From: Hyperoodon ampullatus
Lineage: Eukaryota; Chordata; Mammalia; Artiodactyla; Ziphiidae
NCBI GenBank assembly: GCA_949752795.1
Contig: OX457058.1
Span: forward strand, 169,882,223 to 169,946,222
Direction of reading: 5' to 3'
Length of the DNA: 64,000 nt
The position numbers and the translations under genes are program-made. The notes beneath the pieces are model-generated. The model was not told the origin of the DNA. It did not search any database and saw only the letters and a program-made list of their open reading frames with translations. Below, piece by piece: positions 33,040 to 45,127 of this stretch. Numbering within the stretch: the stretch's first letter is position 1; the number at the start of each line of letters is the position of its first letter.

Positions 33040-34330
33040 CTGTGGGAGACAGAGGGTGAGCACAGGAAGGGTGCAGTGGCCAGTGGCTGGGGCCCCTCAG
33101 GAGGCCTGAGGCCCAGAGATCCCACCTGGATGCCTCCCCTGGGTCCTGAATCCCCCAGGGCTCTGCTTTGGACAGAGGGAGGGGGTGAATTCATGGGAAG
33201 TGAGACACAGAGGGAGAGTCAACCACGGACCCCAAGAGCTACAGGTCCCACTGAGACCTAGAGAGGGGAGGGGACCTGCTTAGGCCACCCAGGTGTCAGA
33301 TTTGGGTAGGGCTAGACCCAGAGCCCAGCTATCACATAACCTGGGCTCCTTTCCTTCTTCTCTTTTCCAGAACATCCTCACCGCTCCACTTCCCTCCTGC
33401 CCCCAAACCTCACGCAGGACTCAGGGAGGACAGTGAGGGAGACACAAAGGACCAGGGACATTGAGGACCAGGAAACCGGAGAGAGCAGACAGGCCCTCCG
33501 TCAGGGTTAGCCGCTGGGCTGAATCCTGTGCTGGTGTGTCACACCCTTCCCCCTTCCTCCCGCCCGGACACTTACCCACGGACTGGAGAGTGGCCACCAG
33601 GCTGCCAGCGGCAACTCCGCCCCCATTGGCCATGGCGGCCGCTGACATCATCTTGGCCGCTAAGGAGGAGGCTGCGATTCCTGCCCCGGTGAAGCCCACG
33701 GCGCCCAGCACCACGGGCACAGCCCCCACGGCCAGGGCTGTAGGGGGAGAGGAGCTGGGTCGGGGCGTGGGCTCAGGGGAGTGGACTCCCTTAGGAATTC
33801 CTTGACAGTTTCTGGGGACTGTCTGCTCGGAGCAGACGGGAGACAGCCGCTCCCAAGGTAAAGAAGAAGATGGGGGTGTGGAGCCAGCTTCGGACAGTAG
33901 GTTAGAGTAGGCCCCTGGTTGGGTCTCTAACCTGCTGGGTGACTACGGGGAAGTCACTACCCCACCTTGGGCTTCATGTCTGTGTCTGTGTAAATGTAGA
34001 GGTGAAATAAACCAATAAACCACTGCTGTTTTTAGCAGCAAACCCCGTTTCAAATGAAATCTCTACATGCTCATTACATATAAGGACTAGAGTTGCAGCT
34101 ACGTCGGGGATCGCGGTGACCTTTTCCGAGCGAGTACGGCTCTCGGCCCCCTAAGATTCACCCGCGCGGCTCCGGGAGCGGAGGGGGGCTGGCGGGCCAG
34201 CTCCCACACGCCCGGCAGCGCCACCTCCCTAAGGCCTCCCTCCCATCCTGAGACCCAGGCCAGCTGAAGGCCTGGCGATGTGGGGATCCAGGAAAGTCAC
34301 CTCCTCCTATCGCAGCAGCAGCTGCCCGTT

Positions 34331-34385
<55 letters not shown>

Positions 34386-34496
34386 GTTGAGTGAGGGAAA
34401 GAAGCGAGTCCTCTGGCCCTCCGTGGGTTGGGGTCTGGGAGGCCCGCCCCCTGCCCAGGCCACCAGCCCGATGGGGAAGAGAAACTTACTTATCAT
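32837..34496 (-). CDS. IFI27L2: Interferon alpha-inducible protein 27-like 2 (ISG12b)
   Basis: Complete four-exon minus-strand gene; coding exons in transcript order 34490-34496, 34301-34330, 33576-33737 and 32837-33039 (402 nt, 133 aa). All introns have GT/AG ends and the start has a good Kozak context (GTCACCATGA). The protein begins [17 protein letters not shown], has the ISG12 core [20 protein letters not shown] and [18 protein letters not shown], a second hydrophobic stretch [20 protein letters not shown], and a polar tail with GENVPQ and SEKHEK. That tail is diagnostic: human IFI27L2 ends in a near-identical way and is 130 aa. IFI27L2 is an interferon-related mitochondrial membrane protein linked to apoptosis sensitivity. 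The gene is convergent with the + strand units, as in human. The identification is firm. Confidence 0.95.
33576..33737 (-). CDS. IFI27L2: IFI27L2 core exon
   Basis: 162 nt between CTACAG and GTAAGT, encoding the ISG12 core from ALAVG to LQSVG without interruption. 156 of 162 bases match the unit 1 core exon. Confidence 0.95.
34301..34330 (-). CDS. IFI27L2: IFI27L2 coding exon 2 (Ala-rich)
   Basis: 30 nt encoding the rest of Lys, then RAAAAAIGG and one base. The acceptor is CTCAAG and its polypyrimidine tract is a pure CT dinucleotide run on this strand (see the GA microsatellite). Donor GTGACT. Confidence 0.9.
34334..34382. repeat. (GA)n microsatellite next to the IFI27L2 exon 2 acceptor
   Basis: About 24 uninterrupted GA units. 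On the IFI27L2 strand it is (CT)n and directly forms the polypyrimidine tract of the exon 2 acceptor, which begins two bases beyond it. Confidence 0.97.
34490..34496 (-). CDS. IFI27L2: IFI27L2 coding exon 1 (seven bases)
   Basis: ATG ATA A followed by GTAAGT (34484-34489). It supplies Met-Ile and the first base of Lys; human IFI27L2 similarly starts MMKR. A GCTGCAG acceptor just upstream suggests a separate 5' UTR exon. Confidence 0.88.
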
Positions 34497-35190
34497 GGTG
34501 ACGCCCTCCTCGCTGCAGCGGAGCTCAGGAAATGACTAAGCTGCACGAAATGCTGTTATTTCCTGGAGAACCACTAGGGACGCGGCCGGCCCCTCGCAGC
34601 ATCTCGACCCCAGCAAAACGCAGGAACGCACATTCTGCGCGCCTGCTCGCCCGCCCCCCATCCCGCTTCCCGCCCGTACTCGCCGGTCTTACCCGCCTCC
34701 CACCTTCATCCCCCTAGTCCTTCTCCTCCCGGCGCCGCCTCTGCTGGCTCCCCTCGGGTGGTTCTCTCTTGTTTGGTGGCTCCACCGAAAGGAAAAGAGC
34801 CCTAAAGCACCTGAAAGCCGTTGCAAGTGGACCGGGGTTCCAAGTTGTAACATTTTGCTCCCTGATGACAGAAGAGTTGTTCGCCACAAAACAAAACAAA
34901 ACAAAAAACAGAACGTAAGGAGAAAATTTAATTTCACTTCCAGAGGGAGACACGGCTAGATTTTGGTGCATTTCCAGGCTCTTTCGCCAAGACCGCCCCA
35001 TCTCTGTCACTCTCTGAATGTGTAACCTCACCTCCAAGTTCCAATCACACTTGCACACTACTTTGTAAATTACTCATTTTATTTAATCGGCCGTTTTTGT
35101 TTCCCCAGGCTGTTTAATATCCTTCAACAGGATTTTTTTTAAAGTTAAATTTATTGAGGTATAATTTACACAGAGTAAAACTCAACTTTT

Positions 35191-35292
35191 TTTTTTTTTG
35201 GCCGCCCTGCTTTCCCTGGACCAGGGATGGAGCCCATACCCCCTGCAATGGAAGGGTGGAGTCTTAACCATTGGACCGCCAAGGAAGTCCCA
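35191..35292 (-). mobile_element. Short CHR-type SINE
   Basis: Inverted 3'-truncated copy ending GGACCGCCAAGGAAGTCCC, flanked by CTCAACTTTT repeats. Confidence 0.85.
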
Positions 35293-35591
35293 AAGCTCAA
35301 CTTTTGAGTGTACTTTTCTATGAGTTTGGACAAACTTTCACAGTCGTGAAACACCGGCTCAGATACAGAAAGTTTTCATCACCCATCTCCCCCATCCCCC
35401 AGTTCTCTCATGCTCCTTCCTCATCAACCCCTCCCTGAGCTCCGGCTGTAGCGGCCTATGATCAGTTTTCCGTCCCTAAACATTTGCCTTTTTGTATAAT
35501 TTCAACACGTTTTTTGCTTGTCATCAAGCATTCTGTCCTGGAGATAAACTATAGTTCAATGTATCAGTCCGCGCCCCACCCCCATCCCCTT

Positions 35592-35707
35592 TTTGTTTTG
35601 GCTTCTCGGCGCAGCATGTGGGATCTTAGTTCCCCTACCAGGGATCCAACTGGTGCCCCCTGCATTGGAAGTGCCAGGTCTTAACCACTGGACCACCAGG
35701 GAAGTCC
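35592..35707 (-). mobile_element. Short CHR-type SINE
   Basis: Inverted; GCAGCATGTGGGATCTTAG through GACCACCAGGGAAGTCCC. Confidence 0.85.
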
Positions 35708-38143
35708 CCCCTTTTTAAGGGTTTAAATTCTTATTTTTGCTCTATAAGTTATCCTGGCTTGAAGTGCTTACATCATGGTTCACAAGTATTTTCTGATAAT
35801 ATAGTCCTAGAAGAAGAATTGCTGGGTCAGAAACTGTACATTTCTTATGGCACTTAATACTTTATTGTTAGGTTGTCCTCCAAAAATATTACATCAGTTT
35901 ACACTCTCCCCAAAAGTATGAGAGAGGATCTATTTTTCTCTACTCCTAACCAACAATTAGCTTTGTCATTAAAATAAAAAAGACCTTTGCTGATGAAAGG
36001 TGAAAGATGATGACATTTTAATTTACATTTCTTTTTTACTTCTAATCAGGCTAAACCATTTTTAAGCTACTTAGGTGTATGCGGTCTTATTTTATGAATT
36101 ATCTTCTAGTATTCTTGTACCTTTCTTCCATTGAAGTGTTACTTTTTTTTTCTTACAGATATATAGGAATTTATTTATATTTAACTATTTTAATCCTTTC
36201 TCATAGACGTTGCAAAGTTTTGTTTCCAGTTCATCACTTTTTTTTTTTGAGGGGGTAGGGGGACTTTTTTTTAACACAGAAAAGTTTTTAATATTTATGC
36301 AAATATGCCAATATTTTACTTTATTATTTTTTCCTTTGTGTGCCTAAAAAGGCTATTTCTTCTAGCTATCAGATACATAGTCACCTGGATTTGGGGTTTT
36401 TTTTTTTCACTTTTTAAAATTAATTATTTAATCCATATGGAATCTAATTTGGTACATATAGGGTGCTTTACATATCTATGTATGTCTTAGCCAACCAGCT
36501 CAGATATAAACACCATTTATTAAATTCCAACACTATTTATTAAATCATCTTCTATTTCCTCTTTGATTTGAAATTCCAACCTTATATTCAATATTCATAT
36601 ACTTGTATATATGCCAGTATACCTGTTTTGGAATTTTCTATTCTGTTCCAATGAGCTATCTTTTCCGGCAACAAGATCACACTGTTTTAATGTTTATAAA
36701 TTTAATATTTGATTTAATATCTGCGCTCATTTTCATTTAGGTTTAAAAAAATCTTCTGTCTCTTCCTTCCTATTAGTTCTTCAGATGAAATTTATAAATA
36801 TTTTTTCAATTTCAAAAAAATTTTTTTTGCTATTTTGATTGAAATTGAGCTAAATTTTTGAATAAATATTCCGGGAGAAACATTTTTGCAAAAGCGATTT
36901 TTTATCGAGGTATATGATAAGTCTTTCTACTTATTCTTTTTCCATATCCCTGCGTAAAGTTTTGTAGTTGTCTTTGTACAAGGACTACATATTTTTAAAT
37001 AAACTTTATTTTTAAAGAAGATTTTAGATTTAAGGAAAAATTGCAAAGATAGTACAGAGAGTTCAAATATACCCTGCACCCAGGTTCCCCTATTATTAAC
37101 ATCTTATATTATAGGGTACATTTGCTATAATTAATGAACCAATGTCAGTATGTTATTATCAAAGTCATACTTTATTCAGATTTCCTTATTTTTAACCTAA
37201 TGTCCTTCTGTTTCAGGATCCTATCTGGGATAACACATGACATTTAGTCATCATGTCTACTTAGGTTCTTCTTGGCTGTGACAATTTCTCATGCTTTCCT
37301 TTGTTTTGATGACCTTAATAATTTTGAGGAGTACTGGTCAGGTATCTTGGAGAATGTTACCTCACTGGGATATGTCTGAATTTTCCCTCTCATGATTAGA
37401 TGAGTTATGAGTTTTGGGGAGGAAGGTCACAGAGGTAAATTGCCATTCTCATCACAGCATATCAAAGGTACATGCTATCAACTTGACTTATAGCTGTTGA
37501 TGTTGATGAAAGACATTTTCACATATTGAGGTATGGGTAAGTCATTTTGGCTTATATGTGATTTGGTTTGAACTTTATGATGATAACTAGGATGGCCTGT
37601 CTTATGGCCTGTCAAATATCCATTGTACATTTGCCTTAACCACAACAACAAAAAGAATGCAGTTATACCAGATTGTTTAGAATGTCCACTTTGAAGATAT
37701 GGATAGATGCCTACCCCCTTCCTGTGACATCAGTGCTAGTACTCCTTTGAAGATGAGATTCCCTCACTAGACACCAAGGTCATGTGTATGTGCTAGACTG
37801 TCTCTTTTGAAACCTTGAAGGAATGTACCCCTGTCATGTTTCATGTTTGGTCTTTGTTCTGACAAGATGTTAAACTGTGGTTCAGGTATCCAAAATGGAT
37901 CTGGCTGGCCATTGTGGATGTGGTTTCAGACACATTGCTGCATCACTAAGAACTTGAATTTTCTGAAGTGTATCAAACTCAAGGACACCACCAGCCATTC
38001 TCAAAACAGTATCTGCTACCAGCTACCAGCTGCCACCTTATGGTCTCAAGGTCTCTCCTGGTAACTATGTAACCATTTTGGACCCCACCCAATTCTTGCT
38101 TAAGAAACACCCTTACTTCTTGCCAGTTCCAATCCTAATTCTT

Positions 38144-38611
38144 TTTTTTTTTAACATCTTTATTGGAGTATAATTGCTTTACAATGGTGTGTTAGTTTCT
38201 GCTTTATAACAAAGTGAATCAGCTATACATATACATATTTCACCATATCTCTTCCCTCTTGCGTCTCCCTCCCTCACACCCTCCCTATCCCACCCTTCTA
38301 GGTGGTCACAAAGCACCGAGCTGATCTCCCTGTGCTATGCGGCCGGCTGCTTCCCACTAGCTATCTATTTTACATTTGGTAGTGTATATATGTCCATGCC
38401 ACTCTCTCATTTTATCACAGCTTACCCTTCCCCCCCCCCTGTGTCCTCAAGTCCATTCTCTAGTAGGTCTGTGTCTTTATTCCTGTCTTGCCCCTAGGTT
38501 CTTCATGACCTTTTTTTTTTTTTTTAGATTCCATATATATGTGTTAGCATACGGTATTTGTTTTTCTCTTTCTGACTTACTTCACTCTGTATGACAGACT
38601 CTAGGTCCATC
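38144..38611 (-). mobile_element. 5'-truncated L1 (3' end)
   Basis: Inverted L1 3' UTR starting AACATCTTTATTGGAGTATA. The target-site duplication CCAATCCTAATTCTT lies at 38129-38143 and 38612-38626. Confidence 0.9.
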
Positions 38612-39180
38612 CCAATCCTAATTCTTGACAAACAGCTTATGTAACTTTGTGCTTTTTGCCTAGATAGGCCTTTCCCATTTTGTAGTCTGGCAGAACACAA
38701 TTCAAGTGCCCGCACTATAGTCCTTAGTTTGGCTTGAATAAAACTCGTTTCTGTTCCTATTATAGACTGTTTCTTGATTATTTCCGTTGACAGTGTTGAG
38801 CTTGATCACCTGGCTGAGGTAGTGTTTGTCAGGTTTCTCCACCATAAAGCTACTTTCCCCCATTCCTTTCCATACCATCCTCTAAGGAAGGAAATCACTG
38901 CAGCCGACATTTCAGGAATGGGAGTTGATGATGCCTCATCTCTTTGAGGATGGAATATCTTCATAAATTATTTGGAATTATGCACAGGAGATGTGTCTCT
39001 TCCCCCCTACTTATTAATTTCATCATTTGTTTATATCAATATGGACTCATTAATATTTATTTTATACTTTGGTGCATAAACCAATACTACCTTAATTATT
39101 TGGTTGCTCAAGTTTTTCCAGCTTTGGCCACTGGGTGTCTCTCAGTTGATTTTTGTGTCTCTCTGACATACCCTCACCAT

Positions 39181-39181
<1 letters not shown>

Positions 39182-39223
<42 letters not shown>
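39182..39223. repeat. (TG)n microsatellite
   Basis: About 20 TG units. Confidence 0.97.
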
Positions 39224-39225
<2 letters not shown>

Positions 39226-39229
39226 CACT

Positions 39230-39960
39230 TCATTACTTTCTGCCACTATAAGATGCTCCAGGAAATATTTTGCATAGTCCTTGTCCCAGTCCTAGAATTG
39301 GAGCCCTGGTTTCTTTTATTGGAGCATGGTATTAGACAGCAACATCTGCAAGCTAGGTGTGCTCATTGCTGCTGGGGTATCATTGCCTCTATGTCCTCTC
39401 AGCTGCAGGTCAAAGAAATATAGGTATGTATACTAACCAATATATGTACACATAACCGTAACTATTTCTATGTGTACTGATGTTGAGCCAAACATGAGTT
39501 CACACTGATATCTCCAAGTCTAATCCATCACTTCATGGGTCATTCTAACCTCTCTTCCTTTATTTAATTCCCAGTCCAATAGGGAAAAACATTGCTCTCT
39601 CCACCTGTCGTCCTCTTACTTAATTGTTCAGTTCCAGTGTACAGCATAGCAATATCAGAAGTGTTAAATCAGTGCTATGTATTTTTTGTAAACGTTTAAA
39701 AATACTTTGTAAATGACCTCTACTGTCCTGAAATGGAATTCATAGGTAACATCATCTAGCTACACACAATACATTGCCAAAAAAGTAATACGAAAGAGAA
39801 GTAAAAGGAATCTATTTATAATTAAAAAGTGTATATTTCAATATGTATGTGACCAAGCACTATTATACCAGAAGATAAAATGAATCAGTTGTTTGCAACC
39901 ATTTAAGTTTAGATTTAGGTTAATATAATTATTCAACTAAAAATTATTAACACTTTTTTT
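39230..39960. other. AT-rich, no gene recognised
   Basis: No long open frame and no identifiable repeat. Confidence 0.4.
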
Positions 39961-39970
39961 ATACCTTTTT

Positions 39971-40182
39971 TTTTTTTTTTTTTTTTTTTTGCGGTACAGG
40001 GGACTCTCACTGCTGTGGCCTCTCCCATTGCGGAGCACAGGCTCCGAACGCGCAGGCTCAGCGGCCATGGCTCACGGGGCCAGCCGCTCCGCAGCATGTG
40101 GGATCCTCCCGGACCGGGGCATGAACCCGTGTCCCCTGCATCGGCAGGCGGACTCTCAACCACTGCGCCAGCTGGGAAGCCC
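39971..40182 (-). mobile_element. CHR-type SINE
   Basis: Inverted complete copy with a long poly(T) start. Confidence 0.92.
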
Positions 40183-40331
40183 TATAGCTGATATTTTGAA
40201 GCAAGGGCTTAAGACATGTACCTATACATTCATAGATCTATATCTAATCACCATACATGTGACAGCTGCACATACAGACTGATTCAAGTACCATGTCAAG
40301 TAGTGACGTTGCTACTATGATACAACTTTTT

Positions 40332-40535
40332 TTTTTTTTTTTTCAGTACGCGGGCCTCTGACCGTTGTGGCCTCTCCCGTTGCGGAGCACAGGCTCCGGA
40401 TGCGCAGGCTCAACGGTCACGGCTCACGGGCCCAGCCGCTCCGCAGCATGTGGGATCTTCCCGGGCCGGGGCACGAACCCGTGTCTCCTGCATCAGCAGG
40501 TGGACTCTCAACCACTGTGCCACCAGGGAAGCCCC
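40332..40535 (-). mobile_element. CHR-type SINE
   Basis: Inverted copy; GATACAACTTTTT repeats flank it. Confidence 0.92.
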
Positions 40536-40559
40536 GATACAACTTTTTGAAGTGGTTAA

Positions 40560-41510
40560 TAACTCTTGGTAAAGTCCAGAACAAATAAAAGTACAACGTC
40601 TCCCCGATTTGCAAGATAATTGCAATTCCTAGAAAATTCAATCTATATTAAAATTATGCGAAAAATACTTGCATGTAAAACATGGTGAAGTTCTAGGCTT
40701 AGATACTTATGAGGTTTTTGCTTATGTTAAGGGACCTTTGAAATTTTTATAGGATAACTTTTAGTTGTGCATTTCTGTCCTGTGTATTTCAAATGTCAGG
40801 CATCCCTGGTCCGGGTAGGCTAAATACTAGAACATCCCTCCATCACTGTGACTACTAAAAACATGCCATCAATTTTCCAAAATGTCCCCTAGGCGGCAGT
40901 ACCATCCCAGTTAAAACTAACATCTTAGGCAGTAACTTAAAAAACCTGGAATGTTTATAACTACTTAAAGAGAAAATAAAATAAATACAACCAATGTTAT
41001 TCATATTTTGGGCATTCGTTTTAAGAATAATTAGTGCATATTGAACATTTAACTTGTGCATAAGAATTTGGTATATGTGCCATTTTAGAGTTATGACCCA
41101 AATTTTAATGGTGTGCTTCAGCAAGAGATTTAATCTTGTGATTATAAAGATGAAAATTATTCTATTTTAAACCAATTTTATAAGGAAAACTTAAAGTTCA
41201 AAATTGTAAAAATTTATTTTATTAAATTTATAAGATTCACCAAATTTCATGGGATAGCTTTGCTTGTTAGAGACAAATGCAGTGCTTAAAAAGAAAATTG
41301 ATTACATAATATACACAAACTTAGAAAGAAACTTGGTTATGTTAATATATAGGCAACATAAAATATTTAGGGGAATTTGATGAATAAGTTGTAAAGGTCC
41401 TCTTAGATTCATAAATAGAATATTAAGGTTTTAATTAACCTTAAAAACAGAAATATTAGCTTTTAATTTGTTATTTTAATATATTCAATATTAATTTAAA
41501 AACCCAAGCC
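40560..41510. other. AT-rich spacer, no gene recognised
   Basis: No coding or repeat assignment that I can support. Confidence 0.4.
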
Positions 41511-41515
41511 ACAAC

Positions 41516-41739
41516 GGCTTCCCTGGTGGCGCAGTGGTTGAGAGTCCGCCTGCCGATGCAGGGGACGCAGGTTCATTCCCCGGTCCAGGAAGATCCCACA
41601 TGCCGTGGAGCGCCTGGGCCCGTGAGCCATGGCTGCTGAGCCTGCGCGTCCGGAGGCTGTGCTCCGCAACGGGAGAGGCCACAACAGTGAGAGGCCCGTG
41701 TACCACAAAAAAACAAAACAAAACAAAACAAAAAAAAAC
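41516..41739 (+). mobile_element. CHR-type SINE
   Basis: Forward copy GGCTTCCCTGGTGGCGCAGT to a (AAAAC)n tail; AAGCCACAA flanks both ends. Confidence 0.92.
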
Positions 41740-41908
41740 AAGCCACAAATAGTCTTACTGTTTACAAAAGCTGCTTTCAAGGATAACCTAAAACTCAAAT
41801 GTATACCAGTCACCCTCTTAGTCTCCTTTGAGTAATGCCATCTGGGTCTTTTCTGATTTCCTGGAATTTGCAAATAAAGACTATAGTTTAAAAAGACTAT
41901 AGTTTAAA

Positions 41909-42564
41909 CAAATGCTGGAGAGGGTGTGGAGAAAAGGGAACCCTCTTGCACTGTTGGTGGGAATGTAAATTGATATAGCCACTATGGAGAACAGTATGGA
42001 GGTACCTTAAAAAACTAAAAATAGAACTACCATATGACCCAGCAATCCCACTACCAGGCATATACCCTGAGAAAACCATAATTCAAAAAGACACATGTGC
42101 TCCAATGTTCACTGCAGCACTATTTACAATAGCCAGGACATGAAAGCAACCTAAATGCCCATTGACAGATGAATGGATAAAGAAGATGTGGTACACATAT
42201 ACAATGGAATATTACTCAGCCATAAAAGGAACGAAATTGAGTCATTTGTAGAGACGTGGATGGACCTAGAGACTGTCATACAGAGTGAAGTAAGTCAGAA
42301 AGAGAAAAACAAATATTGTATATTAACGCATATATGTGGAACCTAGAAAAATGGTACAGATGAACTGGTTTGCAGGGAAGAAATGGAGACACAGATATAG
42401 AGAACAAACGTATGGACACCAAGGGGGGAAAGACACGGGGTGGTGGTGGTGGTGGTGTGATGAATTGGGGGATTGGGATTGACATGTATACACTGATGTG
42501 TATAAAATGGATGACTAATAAGGACCTGCTGTATAAAAAAATAAATTCAATAAAATTAAAAAAA
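41909..42564 (+). mobile_element. 5'-truncated L1
   Basis: Forward L1 3' end from AATGCTGGAGAGGGTGTGG to an A-rich tail. The direct repeat AAGACTATAGTTTAAA lies on both sides (41893-41908 and 42565-42580), and a third copy of its core precedes it. Confidence 0.9.
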
Positions 42565-42604
42565 AAGACTATAGTTTAAACCAAACACAAAAAGCACTTA
42601 ACCA

Positions 42605-42915
42605 TATAGGATAGGTTATTAAATTGAATACATTAAAATTAAAAGTCTTTATTCAACAAAAGTCACCACTGGAAGAATAAGAAGTCAAGTCACACAGTGG
42701 GAGAAAATATTTGCCATACATATAACAAATAACTGATATCCAGAATAGATAAATTACACCTACAAACCAATAAAAAGGCAAACAATCAAATAGAAACACA
42801 TGCAAGAGGCTTCAAAAGAATCCACAAAATGAGGCTATTCAAATAACCAATTCATATGTGAGCGGACGTGCAGCAGCATCACAAATCCAGGAAATTTAAA
42901 TTAAAACCACAATAA
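42605..42915 (+). mobile_element. Old L1 fragment
   Basis: TGGGAGAAAATATTTGCCAT and GATATCCAGAATAGATAAAT are conserved L1 ORF2 C-terminal text. Confidence 0.75.
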
Positions 42916-43606
42916 ATGGAGTTCTGTTTCTGGCTAAGATGTAGGATGTGAAAAGCCTTTGCTAGTGCTGAAAAACAAGAAATCAATGGATAAACAGCAA
43001 CAACAACACCTATATATATATATATTTTTTTAAAGAAGGTGTTCACAAATATTCTTTAATGGGCCAGAGTGAAAATACTTTAGGTTATACATGGTCTCTG
43101 TTGCATATTCTTCTTCTTTTTTAACACAATCCTTTAAAAGCATAAAAGCCATTTTTATCTCATGATCTGTACAAAAACAGGTTGTGAGCTGGATTTGGAC
43201 AGTTAACCAACCCCTGCTTTAAAGTCATCAAAGAGCTGTGGACAAAGATTCTAAAATAAATTTTTAGTTTCTAGAAAAAACCCTAGACACACTACAGAGG
43301 CTTAGCTAAAAATTAACTGAATAACTAAAAGACATACAAAGTAATACTTAATTCATCCAAAGTAAGCCAGAGAAGGACGAGTGAAGGAAAAAAGAATATA
43401 TGGGACAAATGGAAAACTACATCAAGGTGGTAGTCTTAAACCCAACCATACTGATAATTATTTAAATATCAATGAAATAAATACTTCATGTAAAAAAACA
43501 GAGATTGTCAGACTATATAAAATCACATATAGAACATTCACCAAGATAGACCATATACTGGGCCATAAAGCAAATATTAATAAATTTTAAAAGACTGAAA
43601 ACATAC

Positions 43607-43797
43607 TGGGACTTCCCTGGTGGTGCAGTGTTTAAGACTCTGAGCTCCCAATGCAGGGGGCTCAGTTTTGATCCCTGGTCAGGGAACTAGATCCCACATG
43701 CATGCTGCAACTAAGAGTTCACATGCCACAACTAAGGAGCCCGCCTGCCGCAACTAAGACCCAGTGCAACCAAATAAATAAATGAATAAAATAAATA
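43607..43797 (+). mobile_element. CHR-type SINE, older form
   Basis: GGGACTTCCCTGGTGGTGC start and (AATA)n tail; TGAAAACAT on both sides. Confidence 0.88.
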
Positions 43798-44908
43798 TGA
43801 AAACATTCAGAGCACATTATCTGACCATGAAGGTGTTAAATTAGTAATCAATAACAATAAGATATCTAGAAATTTCTCAAATATATGGGGAAAAAGCAAC
43901 ACAATTCTAAGTAATCTATGGAACAGATTTAAAAAATCACAAATAAAATTAGAAAATATTTTGAATTGAATGAAGATAAAACACTAAGATGTGTGGAATG
44001 CAAATGATTAGTACATAGAAATATTTTTTGTACAGCTTTAAATGTTCATATTAGAAAAAAAAGATTTAAAATAACAACAAATTAAATCCAGAGTAAGTGG
44101 AAGGAAAGAAATATAGCAGAAACTGATGAAATAGAAAACAAACAATAGGAAAAAAATGATCAAACCCAACTTTTTTTTAGTAAAACATTTTTTAAAACTC
44201 TATCTAGAGTTTCCCTTGATCAAGAAAAAAATGAGAGAAAACAAAAACTGCCATCATCAATAATGAAAGAATAGTTATCACAACATGAAAGGAATAAGAA
44301 GGAAATATAACCAACTTTATGCCTATAAATTTGACAATATAAATAAAACGGACACATTCCTGGAGAAATTAACAAACTGACCCAAGAAGAGATAGAAAAA
44401 CTGAAAAACTCTATACATTAAATTAATTTAATTCATAACTGAAATTATTCCCACAAAGAAAACTCCCAGCCCAGATAGCTTCACTGATGAAGTCTATCAG
44501 ACGTTTAAAGGAAGAGAAGCTACCAGTTTTGCACAAACACTTTCAGAAAATGGAAAAGAGAATATTTCTAACTCACTTCCTGAGATCAGTATAGCCTCAA
44601 TATCAAAATCTAACAAAAGCATTTCAGAAATAGAAAACTACAGACCAATATTTCTTAAAAATTAGATGAAAATATCCTGAACAAAATATGAGCAAATGCA
44701 ATCTACCAATATATAAGAGAGACTGTATCATGACCTAGTGAGGTTTATCCTGGCAAATAAGGTTAGTCAACATTTGAAAATTAATCAAGGAATTTACCAC
44801 ATATACAGAATGAAGGGAAAAAAATAATCATACTCTTCTCAATAGGTGCTTTGATTAAAAATTCTAAGCAATTTAGAAATAAAAAGAAACTTTTGCAATC
44901 TTACAAAC

Positions 44909-45127
44909 TTTTTTTTTTTTTTTTTTTTTTTTTTGCGGTACGCAGGCCTCTCACTGCTGTGGCCTCTCCCATTGCAGAGCACAGGCTCCGGATGCACAGG
45001 CTCAGTGGCCGTGGCTCACGGGCCCAGCCACTCTGCGGCATGTGGGATCCTCCCGGACCGGGGCACGAACCCGTGTCCCCTGCATCGGCAGGCGGACTCT
45101 CAATCAGTGCGCCACCAGGGAAGCCCC
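44909..45127 (-). mobile_element. CHR-type SINE
   Basis: Inverted complete copy in the old L1. Confidence 0.92.

Larger units (their letters stand above)
34080..34760. promoter_or_regulatory. IFI27L2: CpG-rich promoter region of IFI27L2
   Basis: Dense CpG (for example GATCGCGGTGACC, CGCGGCTCCGGGAGCGG, GACGCGGCCGGCCCC, CGGCGCCGCC) outside any repeat, covering IFI27L2 exons 1-2 and about 270 bases upstream. On the minus strand a GGCGG|GTAAGA donor ends at 34693, suggesting a non-coding first exon. A tandem GAAAG-GAAAA motif at 34787-34796 is IRF-like but with non-standard spacing. Confidence 0.55.
35130..37190. mobile_element. Mosaic of decayed L1 sequence with SINE pieces
   Basis: AT-rich; fragments such as GAGGTATAATTTACACAGAG and TGCTGGGTCAGAAACTGTAC are old L1 3' text. 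Two short inverted SINEs are inserted (separate entries). Confidence 0.5.
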
